The translations under genes and the position numbers were made by a program. Source: WHSW01 sp963846165 (lineage in GTDB: Bacteria; Actinomycetota; Thermoleophilia; Solirubrobacterales; 70-9). From it: a stretch of DNA of 64,000 nucleotides. Positions 42,774 to 51,054 of this stretch are shown piece after piece (the stretch's first letter is position 1; each line of letters starts with the position of its first letter). A model generated the notes under the pieces. That model saw only the letters and a list, made by a program, of their open reading frames with translations. It was not told the origin of the DNA and searched no databases. Where the stretch lies: assembly GCA_963846165.1 (NCBI GenBank), contig CAWJUU010000007.1, positions 62,001 to 126,000 of the forward strand. Direction: 5' to 3'.

Positions 42774-43186
42774 AGAAGTCGGTCGTGGGGCGGGGCTACC
42801 TGAAGTCAGGGAGGTTCCGCGGAGCCGGCTCGCGCGCTTGGGTGGCGTTCCGCTCGAGCCGGGGCGGGGCGCGAGGCCTGCTCGGTTTGCAGTGAGGGAG
42901 GGAGCTGGGCTTGTCGCGGGCGCGTTCGGTCGGCCTCGAGGTCAACAACCTCGGCCTCAATGCCTCGCCAGGCTTCGATGGCGGGTTGGTGCTCTATGAC
43001 GACAACAACCTCGGTCTCGACGCCGAGGGACTGTTGAGGTCGGGGTTTGTGACCTGGGCTCGCACCAGGCCTCCCCTCACTGCCAACGAACCCGGTCCCG
43101 CGCCCGGCGACGGCTCGAGCCGAACGCCACCCCGCCACGCCACAGCGTCCCGCGCCTGGCGAATCGAGCGCGCCAGGTTCGCCGGC
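42774..43186. repeat. Intergenic region with imperfect inverted repeat
   Basis: No supportable gene. An inverted repeat joins about 42841-42901 with 43072-43130: GGGTGGCGTTC-x-GCTCGAGCCG at the outer ends and CAGTGAGGG at the inner ends are shared, with a variable middle. Between the arms, CAACAACCTCGGYCTC occurs twice as a direct repeat (about 42943 and 43005). It could be a small decayed mobile element or a large RNA hairpin. Confidence 0.4.
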
Positions 43187-44134
43187 TCAGATCGAGACCG
43201 ACTCCGGCGACACCGCTCCCGCCCGCCATGCGTCAAGCACTGCGAGTGCGATCGCGAGGTCCTGGGTCGCGAGTCCGGTGGAGTCGAAGAGGGTGATCTC
43301 CTCCGGCGACCGGCGACCGGGCACGCGGTCGAGGAGCACGTCGCCGATCTCGGTCACCTGCTCGCGAGTCAGGGCTCCAGCTGCTACCGCCCCGGAGAGC
43401 TCGCCCCCCTTCGACGCCTGCTCCCACTCGTCGCAGAAGACCCGGCAGCGGTCGAGCGCCGCGAGCTCGACCTCGGCCTTGCCGTGAGCGTCGGCGCCGA
43501 GCACGGCGAGGTGCTGGCCGGGGCGCAGGTCGGTGGCGAGGATCACGGGCGCGTCGGCCGGGGTCACGGTGACGACGATGCCCTCGGCCGCCGCTTGCTC
43601 GCGCGATCCCGCCTGCCACCCGAGCTCGGCGGCCAGGGCCTCGGCGGCCTCGGCGCGGGGATCGGCGCACACGCCCGGCCCGTAACCGGCAGCGGCGAGG
43701 CAGCGAGCGGCCCAGGCGCCGTTGACCCCGCAGCCGATCAAGCCGACCGAGGCCGCGTCCGCGCGCGCCAGTGCCCGCGCCGAGACCGCCGCGGCTGCAC
43801 CGGTGCGCAACGAGGTGATCGCGGCGCAGTCCATGATCGCGACCAGCTCCCCCGTCTCGGCGCTCGAGACCAGCAGCGCGCCGGTAACGACCGGCAGCCC
43901 GCGCTCGGGGTTGCGCGGGAACGAGGTCACCCACTTGAGCGTTGCGAAGCCGGCGCCGCGCGCGGGCATCGCCCGGAAGTCACCGTCGGGAGGCGCGTCG
44001 ACGTAGACCTTCGCCGGCATCACCCAGTCCCCCGCCGCATGGCGCTCGAAGGCAACCCGCGTGCGCTCGATCGCCTCCGCCGCGGAGACCGCCGAGAGCA
44101 CGGTCTCGGAGTCGAAGACCGGGATCTGCGTCAC
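43187..44134 (-). CDS. Ornithine cyclodeaminase / mu-crystallin family enzyme
   Basis: 315 residues from a GTG. Rossmann motif SVGLIGCGVNGAWAARCLAAA; substrate-side motifs MPAKVYVD, FATLKWVTSFPRNPERGLP and SLRTGAAAAVSARALAR (catalytic Lys/Arg region); VVTVTPADAPVI and DEWEQASKGGELSGAV match the family. NAD(P)-dependent; members include ornithine cyclodeaminase, ketimine reductase and alanine dehydrogenase, and the substrate cannot be told here. Length is normal. Confidence 0.88.
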   Translation of the reverse strand: MTQIPVFDSETVLSAVSAAEAIERTRVAFERHAAGDWVMPAKVYVDAPPDGDFRAMPARGAGFATLKWVTSFPRNPERGLPVVTGALLVSSAETGELVAIMDCAAITSLRTGAAAAVSARALARADAASVGLIGCGVNGAWAARCLAAAGYGPGVCADPRAEAAEALAAELGWQAGSREQAAAEGIVVTVTPADAPVILATDLRPGQHLAVLGADAHGKAEVELAALDRCRVFCDEWEQASKGGELSGAVAAGALTREQVTEIGDVLLDRVPGRRSPEEITLFDSTGLATQDLAIALAVLDAWRAGAVSPESVSI

Positions 44135-44200
44135 CGCACGAGTGATACGCGAACTCGGCACACCCTGTCAGCCGGTTCTAGTTCGTTAGCGTTGCAACCG

Positions 44201-44413
44201 ATGAGCGGCACGAACGGCAAGCGCAGGCCTCCGAGGCCGAGGATCGAGCTGGTCTCGGGCGGCGCCTCGGACACTGAGGCGGCGGCGATCATCGCCGCCG
44301 TGGAGCAGTTCCTGGCCGACACCGCACCCGTGCCGAGCGCGGACCCCCAGCCCCAGAGCCCGTGGCAGCGAGCCGCGCTCGAGGAGGGGGTCGGCTTGCC
44401 TCGGCGGCCGTGA
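44201..44413 (+). CDS. Acyl-CoA carboxylase epsilon subunit
   Basis: 70 residues. RIELVSGGASDTEAAAIIAAVEQFLAD forms the beta-strand and helix, and SPWQRAALEEGVG the closing helix, of the small actinobacterial ACC epsilon subunits (AccE/PccE), whose ending is typically S-x-W-x-x-A-A-R/L. It stabilises and stimulates the carboxylase complex. TAGCGT ends 8 nt before the ATG (leaderless). pccB is 2 kb upstream, with an unrelated gene between. Confidence 0.68.
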   Translation: MSGTNGKRRPPRPRIELVSGGASDTEAAAIIAAVEQFLADTAPVPSADPQPQSPWQRAALEEGVGLPRRP

Positions 44414-44478
44414 GCGGATAGAACACCTGCACCCACCCGCCGTTTTTCGGGCGGTTCCCCAAGGAAGAGGAGGAGAGA

Positions 44479-44688
44479 GTGGCCGTAGTGAAGATCATCG
44501 AGCTCGTCGGGAGCTCGAAGACCTCGACCGACGATGCAGCCAAGCAGGCGCTGACCCAGGCCTCGTCGTCGCTTCGCAACATCCGCGCGGTCGACATCGT
44601 CTCGACCGGCATCCGCGGTGAGAACCTCGACGAGTACCGCGCCCACGTCCGGGTCGCGTTTCTGATCGAAGACAGCGACGTCGACTGA
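44479..44688 (+). CDS. Dodecin (flavin-binding storage protein)
   Basis: 69 residues: VKIIELVGSSKTSTDDAAKQALTQASSSLRNIRAVDIVSTGIRGENLDEYRAHVRVAFLIEDS. The VxKxxELVGSS opening, the amphipathic helix, and RNIRAVDIV then EYRAHVRVAF are diagnostic. Dodecin forms a hollow dodecamer that stores FMN/FAD or CoA in the cytoplasm. One of the usual stacking Trp positions appears as Thr (KTSTDD instead of KSWEDA), so flavin binding may be altered. GTG start with AGGAGGAGAG upstream. Confidence 0.88.
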   Translation: MAVVKIIELVGSSKTSTDDAAKQALTQASSSLRNIRAVDIVSTGIRGENLDEYRAHVRVAFLIEDSDVD

Positions 44689-44788
44689 GGCACCGCCGGG
44701 TGCTGCGCGCTCGCGCCTCAGAGCGCGCCTGAGGCTTTGTGCCACCCGAGGGTGGTGCAAGGCTTCAGCCGGCGCGGGTTCGAGGCTA

Positions 44789-44820
44789 AATACCTGAATC
44801 CCAATCGGGATTTGTGTATT
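44789..44820. promoter_or_regulatory. 32-bp dyad operator over the sulfite reductase promoter
   Basis: AATAC at 44789, AATCCC at 44797, GGGATT at 44807, GTATT at 44816: both pairs are exact inverted complements around a 4-bp centre. It overlaps the -10 TATTAT (44817-44822), which ends 8 nt before the ATG, so a bound protein would repress. The Rrf2 regulator encoded at 50483 is the natural candidate. A weaker site, ATCCC-TTTA-GGGGA, lies at 50981 before the TauE gene. Confidence 0.6.
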
Positions 44821-44830
44821 ATGCCGCCGC

Positions 44831-46720
44831 ATGGAGCCGACGGCCGCCCCAGAGGCTGCTTCCGCCGAGCAGCGGATCGCCAGCGAGCACAAGCTCGAGA
44901 TCGAGCAGCACAAGCCGCAGAAGGGCAAGGGCCCGGTCGGCTCGCTCGAGAATCCCGAGCTCTACGAGAACGTCCCGGGCCATGTGATCCCGATCCTCGA
45001 GCACGAGTTCGAGGACTTCGACTCGGAGGCGGACAAGTTCCTCGACGGCCAGACGCCCGAGGACCAGTTCATCGGCTTCCGGCTCAAGCAGGGCGTCTAC
45101 GGCCAGCGCCAGCCCGATGTCCAGATGGTGCGCGTGAAACTGCCGATGGGGGGTGTCACCCCCGACCAGATGGACGCCTTCGCCTCGGTGGTCGAGCAGT
45201 ACGCGCCGCTGAACAAGGGTCACATCACCACCCGGCAGAACATCCAGATACACCACGTTCCGCTGACCGAGATGAAGGAGCTGATCCGAGAGATCTCGGC
45301 TGTCGGCCTCTCCTCGCGTGAGGGCTGCGGCAACACGGTCCGCAACGTAACCGGCGACCCGTACGCCGGCGTCGCCCACGACGAGCTCTTCGACATCACG
45401 CCCTACGCCGGCGCCTACGTCCGTTACTTCGTCCGCCACCCGACGACGCAGCTGATGCCGCGCAAGATCAAGACGGCGTTCACCGCCACCGACGAGGACG
45501 TGGCGATCACGCGCATCCACGACATCGGTTTCATCCCGAAGCTGCGCGACGGCGTCCGCGGGGTCGAGATCGTCGTCGGCGGCGGCACCTCGATCATGCC
45601 CAGGATCGCGCCGACCCTGTACGAGTTCGTCGAGCTCGACAACGGCCACTACCTCAAGGTCACCGAGGCCTGCCTGCGGATCTTCGACCGCCAGGACTGG
45701 CTCCGGGTCAACCGCGCGCGGGCCAGGATCAAGGTGCTCGTCGACAAGGTCGGGATCGAGGCCTTCCGCGAGCTGGTAGAGGCGGAGCTCGAGGGCGATT
45801 GGGTCGCCGAGCGCGACTTCTCGATCGACCGGCTGCTGTTCACCGACGACGAGCAGGCCAACGCCCCCGCCATACCGGCCGCGCAGTCGAGCCCGAACGG
45901 CGACCGCTCCGAGTTCGAGCGCTTTCGCGAGGCAAACATCGCGCCGCAGCGCCAGGACGGCTTCTCGACCGTGACCGTCAAGGTCACCCGCGGCGACCTG
46001 ACCCCGGAGCAGTTCCGCGGCCTCGGCGAGATCATGCGCGAGCACACCGGCGGCTACGCGCGGACGACCGTGCAGCAGAACCTCGTCCTGCGCTGGGTCC
46101 GCGACGAGTCTCTCTATGACGTCTGGCAGCGCCTGGCCGAACTCGGCCTCGGCGGCTCCGGGGCGCTCGAGATCGATGACGTCGTCTCCTGCCCCGGCAC
46201 CGACAGCTGCAAGCTCGGCATCACCAGCTCGATGGGCCTCAACGCGGCGATCAGTGAGCGGATCGAGTCGATGCAGATCACCGACCCGCTGACCCGCGCC
46301 ATCCACATCAAGATGTCCGGCTGCCCGAACGGCTGCGGGCAGCACCACATCGGCAGCATCGGCTTCTATGGCGCCTCGATCAAGGCCGGCTCGAAGACGA
46401 TGCCCGCCTACATCCCGCACGTCGGCGGCAACTACGAGGGCGGCGACGTCGTCTTCGGCCACCGGCTCAAGGTGCGGCTGCCCGCCAAGCGCGTCCCCGA
46501 TGCGGTCGAGCGTTGGATCCGCCACTACGAGGCCGCGCGCAACGACGGCGAGATCTTCAACGCATTCGTCGAGCGGGTCGGTACCGAGGCCTTCGAGGGC
46601 CTGATCACCGACCTCGCGCTGCCGGCCGAGTTCAACCTCGAGACGATGAATCAGTTCATCGACTGGAACCGCTCCGAGCCCTACAAGGTCGAGCGCGGCG
46701 AGGGCGAGTGCGCGATCTGA
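44831..46720 (+). CDS. Ferredoxin-type sulfite reductase (siroheme, 4Fe-4S)
   Basis: 629 residues, the two-repeat nitrite/sulfite reductase fold. TTRQNIQIHHV (siroheme pocket), GCGNTVRNVTGDPYAG, and the cluster ligands in CPGTDSC (Cys454, Cys460) and SGCPNGCGQHH (Cys498, Cys502). It reduces sulfite to sulfide in six electrons; nitrite reductase is the family alternative, but the cysH-sat-cysC genes behind it settle the role. Start ATG at 44831, leaderless from TATTAT, under a 32-bp dyad operator. Confidence 0.9.
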   Translation: MEPTAAPEAASAEQRIASEHKLEIEQHKPQKGKGPVGSLENPELYENVPGHVIPILEHEFEDFDSEADKFLDGQTPEDQFIGFRLKQGVYGQRQPDVQMVRVKLPMGGVTPDQMDAFASVVEQYAPLNKGHITTRQNIQIHHVPLTEMKELIREISAVGLSSREGCGNTVRNVTGDPYAGVAHDELFDITPYAGAYVRYFVRHPTTQLMPRKIKTAFTATDEDVAITRIHDIGFIPKLRDGVRGVEIVVGGGTSIMPRIAPTLYEFVELDNGHYLKVTEACLRIFDRQDWLRVNRARARIKVLVDKVGIEAFRELVEAELEGDWVAERDFSIDRLLFTDDEQANAPAIPAAQSSPNGDRSEFERFREANIAPQRQDGFSTVTVKVTRGDLTPEQFRGLGEIMREHTGGYARTTVQQNLVLRWVRDESLYDVWQRLAELGLGGSGALEIDDVVSCPGTDSCKLGITSSMGLNAAISERIESMQITDPLTRAIHIKMSGCPNGCGQHHIGSIGFYGASIKAGSKTMPAYIPHVGGNYEGGDVVFGHRLKVRLPAKRVPDAVERWIRHYEAARNDGEIFNAFVERVGTEAFEGLITDLALPAEFNLETMNQFIDWNRSEPYKVERGEGECAI

Positions 46721-46730
46721 TGGTCCACCG

Positions 46731-47546
46731 ATGAGCGGTACTGAGCTCCCAGTGATCGACGCCAACGTGGCCCGCCCGCGCCCGTTCCACGACGATCAGG
46801 CCGTGAGCCAGAACGGCAACGGGAATGGCAACGGCAACGGCAACGGGCGGCTGCCGACGATCGGCGGCAAGCTCGTCGACCCGGCTGGGGTCGCCGCGGA
46901 GGTCGAGCGGCTCTCCGCCTCTGAGGCGATCGCCTGGGCCGTCGAGCGTTTTCAGCCCGAGCTGCGCTTCGCCGTCTCGTTCCAGAAGACGAGCTCGGTG
47001 ATCCTCGACCTCGCGCACGCGATCGAGCCCGGCGCACAGTTCTTCTACCTCGACACGGACCTGCTCTTCGACGAGACCTATGCGACCCGCGACGCGCTCG
47101 CCGAGCGCTATGGAATCGAGTTCCTGCGTTTCTCGGGTATGTCACTCGAAATGCAAGAGAAGGAGCACGGCGCTAACCTCTGGCGCCGTCATCCAGACGC
47201 CTGCTGCGGGATTCGAAAGGTCGAACCGATGCGGGCGGCGCTTTCGGAAGCCGAGTGCTGGGTCTCCGGGATCCGCAGAGTGGACTCCCCGACCAGGGCC
47301 GGTGCAGCCAAGTTCGGCTGGGACAAGCGCTTCGGCATGTGGAAGCTCAACCCGCTGGCGGACTGGACTGACGAGCAAGTCTGGAACCACATACGGGAGA
47401 ACGAAGTGCCTTACAACCCCCTTCACGATCAGGGATACCCCTCGATCGGATGCACACACTGCACCGTCCGCCCCGGGGCGGACTCCGACGCGCGCGCCGG
47501 CCGCTGGGCCAATCTAGATAAGACCGAGTGCGGCATCAATGGGTAG
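46731..47546 (+). CDS. cysH: Assimilatory APS reductase
   Basis: 271 residues. AVSFQKTSSVILDL (PP-loop-like, SFQK), then the 4Fe-4S ligands Cys158-Cys159 in DACCGIRKVEP and Cys241/Cys244 in GCTHCTVRP, which mark APS (not PAPS) reductases; the catalytic Cys267 is in KTECGIN at the C-terminus. It reduces adenylyl sulfate to sulfite. A run of Asn-Gly repeats (residues 28-39) from a near-perfect 6-bp tandem repeat lies near the N-terminus and may vary in length. The gene overlaps sat by 8 nt. Confidence 0.92.
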   Translation: MSGTELPVIDANVARPRPFHDDQAVSQNGNGNGNGNGNGRLPTIGGKLVDPAGVAAEVERLSASEAIAWAVERFQPELRFAVSFQKTSSVILDLAHAIEPGAQFFYLDTDLLFDETYATRDALAERYGIEFLRFSGMSLEMQEKEHGANLWRRHPDACCGIRKVEPMRAALSEAECWVSGIRRVDSPTRAGAAKFGWDKRFGMWKLNPLADWTDEQVWNHIRENEVPYNPLHDQGYPSIGCTHCTVRPGADSDARAGRWANLDKTECGING

Positions 47547-48630
47547 CGCCGAGACCGCCCTGGCGCTGACGCTCACCGCGCGCCAGGCCTCGGACTTCGA
47601 GCTGCTCGCAAACGGCGGCTTCGCGCCGCTTGAGGGCTTCATGGGCTCCGAGGACCACAAGCGGGTGTGTGAGGACATGGGCCTCACCTCCGGCGAGATC
47701 TGGCCGATCCCGATCACGCTCGCGACCGAGCTCGATTGCGGCGTCGGCGACGTGGTCGAGCTCAGCGCCCCGAACGGCAAGGCGCTCGGCCGGCTCACCG
47801 TTGAGGAGGTCTACGAGAAGGACGTCGAGCTCGAGGCCGAGAAGGTCTACCGGACGACCGACGCCGAGCACCCCGGCGTCGCCGCCATCCGCGAGGAGGG
47901 AAGCCGCTGCCTCGCCGGTCCGATCGAGGCCGACGCGCTGCCCGATCACGACGAGGCGTTCATGAGGCGCTATCAGACGACCGAGGAGTCGAGAAAGGCG
48001 TTTGCGGACCGCGGCTGGAAGCGGATCGTCGCCTTCCAGACCCGCAACCCGATCCACCGCGCCCACGAGTACCTGACCAAGGCCGCGCTCGAGATCTGCG
48101 ACGGGCTCTACATCCATCCGCTGATCGGCGAGACGAAGAAGGGCGACATCCCCGCCGACGTGCGGATGCGCTGCTACGAGGTCCTGATGGAGAAGTACTA
48201 CCACCCCGATCACGTGATGCTGGGCGTCAACCCGGGCAAGATGCACTACGCCGGGCCGCGCGAGGCGGTACTGCACGCGATCATCCGCCGCAACTACGGC
48301 TGCACTCACTTCATCGTCGGCCGTGACCACGCCGGCGTCGGCGACTACTACGGCACCTACGACGCCCAGCGGATCTTCGACGACATCGACACCAACGAGC
48401 TCGGGATCACGCCGCTGTTCTTCGAGCACACCTTCTGGTGTCACGAGTGCGAGGGCATGGGCTCGGCGAAGACCTGCCCGCACCCGCAGGAGTCGCACCT
48501 GTTCCTCTCGGGGACCAAGGTGCGGGAGATGCTCGAGGCCGGCGAGAAGCCGCCGCACGAGTTCTCGAGGGACGAGGTTGCTGAGATCCTGATCGACGCA
48601 TACAAGGAGGGATCGGCTACCGATGGCTGA
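47539..48630 (+). CDS. sat: ATP sulfurylase (sulfate adenylyltransferase)
   Basis: 363 residues. QTRNPIHRAHEY holds the HxxH of the nucleotidyl-transfer site, with VGRDHAGVG and the Cys-rich loop FWCHECEGMGSAKTCPHP near the C-terminus, typical of the homo-oligomeric archaeal/bacterial form. It activates sulfate to APS. The start overlaps cysH by 8 nt and the stop overlaps cysC by 8 nt, so the three are coupled. Confidence 0.93.
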   Translation: MGSAETALALTLTARQASDFELLANGGFAPLEGFMGSEDHKRVCEDMGLTSGEIWPIPITLATELDCGVGDVVELSAPNGKALGRLTVEEVYEKDVELEAEKVYRTTDAEHPGVAAIREEGSRCLAGPIEADALPDHDEAFMRRYQTTEESRKAFADRGWKRIVAFQTRNPIHRAHEYLTKAALEICDGLYIHPLIGETKKGDIPADVRMRCYEVLMEKYYHPDHVMLGVNPGKMHYAGPREAVLHAIIRRNYGCTHFIVGRDHAGVGDYYGTYDAQRIFDDIDTNELGITPLFFEHTFWCHECEGMGSAKTCPHPQESHLFLSGTKVREMLEAGEKPPHEFSRDEVAEILIDAYKEGSATDG

Positions 48631-49177
48631 TCAAAACAAGGGATTCTGTCTCTGGTTCACGGGGCTCTCGGGCTCGGGTAAGTCCACGATCACCACGCAC
48701 CTGGTCAAGGAGCTGCGCAAGCGCGGCTCGAAGCTCGAGGTGCTCGACGGCGACGTAGTGCGCGAGAACCTCTCCAAGGGACTCGGCTTCTCGAAGGAGG
48801 ACCGCGACACGAACATCCGGCGGATCGCGTTCGTCGCCAACCTGCTCTCGCGCAACGACGTCCCGGTGATCACCGCCGCGATCTCGCCCTACCGCGACAT
48901 CCGCGGCGAGGCGCGCGAGATGATGGGCGACCGCTTCGTCGAGGCCTACGTCAAGGCGTCGCTCGAGGCCTGTGAGCAGCGCGACGTCAAGGGCCTGTAC
49001 GCGAAGGCGCGCTCGGGCGAGATCAAGGAGTTCACCGGGATCTCCGACCCCTACGAGCCACCCCAGAACCCCGAGCTCGTAATCGAGACCGAGCAGCAGT
49101 CGGCCGAGGAGTCCGCCCAACAGATCCTCACGTACCTGGAGGAGCGCGAGCTGATCCCGGCCGCGGTCCCGGCGTAG
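48623..49177 (+). CDS. cysC: Adenylylsulfate (APS) kinase
   Basis: 184 residues. P-loop GLSGSGKST (14-22), LDGDVVRENLSKGLGFSKEDRD, ISPYRDIRGEAREM, FVEAYVKASLEACEQRDVKGLY and FTGISDPYEPPQNPEL match CysC. It makes PAPS from APS. Because APS reductase does not need PAPS, the kinase probably feeds sulfation or tunes APS. Last gene of the sulfur operon. Confidence 0.93.
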   Translation: MADQNKGFCLWFTGLSGSGKSTITTHLVKELRKRGSKLEVLDGDVVRENLSKGLGFSKEDRDTNIRRIAFVANLLSRNDVPVITAAISPYRDIRGEAREMMGDRFVEAYVKASLEACEQRDVKGLYAKARSGEIKEFTGISDPYEPPQNPELVIETEQQSAEESAQQILTYLEERELIPAAVPA

Positions 49178-49240
49178 AGCGCGCCGCGACCGATCGGGGA
49201 AACGCGACCAGAGGCCGGCTCGGCGGACTAATCTCGGCCG

Positions 49241-49542
49241 GTGTCCGGCTCCGGTCGCTCCTCCCTCGCCTCGCCTGTCCCGCAGCCCGACGAGCCCGGC
49301 GCCGATCTCGCGCGGTGTACCCAGCTGCGGCTCGGGGTCGCGCTGACGCTCGCCAATCCGCTCGGGCAGCGATCGTGTTCGCGATCGGGGTCTGGGCGCT
49401 GCCCCCCGGCCGGCTGCTCGCCTCGGGGGCGATCCTCGAGCGCGCCTCCCGGAGCGAGGCGGCCCGCTGGCGCGTCGACGGCGCGGTGACCCTGCGCGGG
49501 CGCAGCGAGCCGACGCGGCTGGCCGAGCCGATCCGGGCCTAG
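49241..49542 (+). pseudogene. Possible class III cyclase C-terminal remnant
   Basis: Two frames together give a short protein. The second (ending 49542) reads WALPPGRLLASGAILERASR, then ARWRVDGAVTLRGRSEPTRLAEP, like the last strands of class III nucleotide cyclases (GRLLVS...LKGFxEPVRLYE). The first frame starts with a GTG just after TAATCT. No catalytic residues remain. Low confidence; nothing else is visible between cysC and the PHP gene. Confidence 0.3.
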
Positions 49543-49559
49543 ATCGGTGATCCCATTCT

Positions 49560-50378
49560 CTACGGTTGCTCGGGGACCTGCGGCTCGCCGAGGCCGTAGG
49601 TGTCGTAGGCGCCCCAGCGGCTGAAGGTCTTGTGCGTGGGGCCGTGGAAGTCCGAGGAGGCGGTCGGGACGAGGTCGAACTCCTCGCAGAGCTCGAGGCA
49701 GTGTCCGGTCTGCTGTGCAGTGTGCGGCGGGTAGAAGGTCTCGATCCCGTCGAGGCCGACGTCGCGAACCAGGCTCTCGACCAGGTCACGCACCTGCTCG
49801 GGATCGGAGACGTCCCAGTAGGGGTGGGCGAGGACCGCCACGCCGCCTGCGTCGTGGATCAGCTCGACGGCGTGCTCGGCGGTCGGCCAGGTCCTCGCGA
49901 CGAACGCCTTGGCGCCCGGGACGAGGTACTCCTCGAAGAAGGGGCCGAGGTCCGGTCCGGCGCCCGCGGCCTTGGCGATGTGGGGGCGCCCGATCGCGTC
50001 CGCGGCGCCCGCCTGGGCGACGGCGTCCTCGAACGTGACCTCGACCCCGTGGGCATTGAGGTTGGCGATGATCTGCTTGGCACGGTCGACGCGCTCCTGC
50101 TGGGCCTTGGCGCAAGCGGGCGCGATCTGCTCGAGGTCGACCCAATAGCCGCAGATGTGGAGGTCCTCGGAGTAGCGATGCACGCATGACATCTCGAGCG
50201 CCGGCACGTTCTCGATCCCGAGCTCTTCGGCGACCCGCGTCGCGTCGGCGACCCCGGCGATCCCGTCGTGGTCGGTCAGCGACATCACCGTGACCCCGGC
50301 CTCGGCCGCCGCGCGGGCGACGTCGCCGGGCTCTAGCTGGCCGTCGGAGACGGTCGAGTGGCTCTGCAGGTCGATCAT
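49560..50378 (-). CDS. PHP-domain phosphatase (nucleoside 3',5'-bisphosphate phosphatase/RNase AM-like)
   Basis: 272 residues. Metal ligands visible: DLQSHSTVSDG (His-x-His), SLTDHDGIAG, a Glu/His set in PALEMSC, HPYWDVSD, and SSDFHGPTHK. The family (YciV/TrpH) removes the 3' phosphate from pAp and trims short RNA. Next to APS kinase, whose PAPS product leaves pAp after use, clearing pAp fits. Start ATG at 50378; the upstream extension is a shadow. Opposite in direction to the cys genes. Confidence 0.82.
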   Translation of the reverse strand: MIDLQSHSTVSDGQLEPGDVARAAAEAGVTVMSLTDHDGIAGVADATRVAEELGIENVPALEMSCVHRYSEDLHICGYWVDLEQIAPACAKAQQERVDRAKQIIANLNAHGVEVTFEDAVAQAGAADAIGRPHIAKAAGAGPDLGPFFEEYLVPGAKAFVARTWPTAEHAVELIHDAGGVAVLAHPYWDVSDPEQVRDLVESLVRDVGLDGIETFYPPHTAQQTGHCLELCEEFDLVPTASSDFHGPTHKTFSRWGAYDTYGLGEPQVPEQP

Positions 50379-50482
50379 TCGAGCGCGTGATCCTAGACGG
50401 TCGATCCCGAACTCACGCGCACTCGGATGACGCACAGATACCGTCGCCGGACATTCTTGACTCGAATTGCGACAATCGGTGG

Positions 50483-50941
50483 ATGCGGATCTCAGCGAAA
50501 GCCGACTACGCGGTTCGAGCGGCGCTCGAGCTCGCCGCGAGCCCCGATGGCGAGCCGGTCAAGGGCGAGCGGTTGGCCGAGGCGCAGGGGATTCCGCTGC
50601 AGTTCCTCGAGCACATCCTGCTCGAGCTCAAGCACGCGCGCCTGATCCAGGCGCGGCGAGGCGCCAAGGGCGGTTACTGGCTCGCACGCGACCCGGCCGA
50701 GATCACGATCGCCGATGTGATCCGGGCGGTCGAGGGCCCGCTCGCCAACATCCACGAGAACGCCCCCGAGGACCTGCACTACGGAGGCGCGGCGGAAAAG
50801 CTCCGCGATGTCTGGGTGGCGGTGCGCGCCGGCCTGCGCTCGGTGCTCGAGAACGTCACCCTCGCCGAGGTCAGCCGCGGCGAGCTGCCGTGGCGGATCG
50901 AGGCGATCCTCAACGATCCCGAAGCCTGGCTGAAGCGCTGA
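50483..50941 (+). CDS. Rrf2-family transcriptional regulator, cysteine-free
   Basis: 152 residues. Winged helix MRISAKADYAVRAALELA, IPLQFLEHILLELKHARLI and RRGAKGGYWLARDPAEITIADVIRAVEG are typical of Rrf2. It contains no cysteine, so it cannot carry the Fe-S cluster of IscR/NsrR; that matches CymR-type regulators of cysteine and sulfur metabolism. It lies between the sulfate assimilation genes and the sulfite exporter. ATG at 50483 opens the family start; an imperfect dyad, TTGACTCGAATTGCGACAA, directly upstream could serve autoregulation. Confidence 0.85.
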   Translation: MRISAKADYAVRAALELAASPDGEPVKGERLAEAQGIPLQFLEHILLELKHARLIQARRGAKGGYWLARDPAEITIADVIRAVEGPLANIHENAPEDLHYGGAAEKLRDVWVAVRAGLRSVLENVTLAEVSRGELPWRIEAILNDPEAWLKR

Positions 50942-51054
50942 CGCCGCCGCGGCGGCGGTAGCGACGGATGCTACCCTCGCATCCCTTTAGGGGACTAAGT
51001 CGGTCCACAAAGGGGATTTATTTCCAAACGGGTCTCACCCGCTCCCCCACCCGC

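Noticed and set aside
44819..46765. A 648-codon frame opposite the sulfite reductase
   Set aside because: Repetitive Ala/Val/Glu/Asp/Leu composition without motifs; a GC-skew shadow of the real gene.
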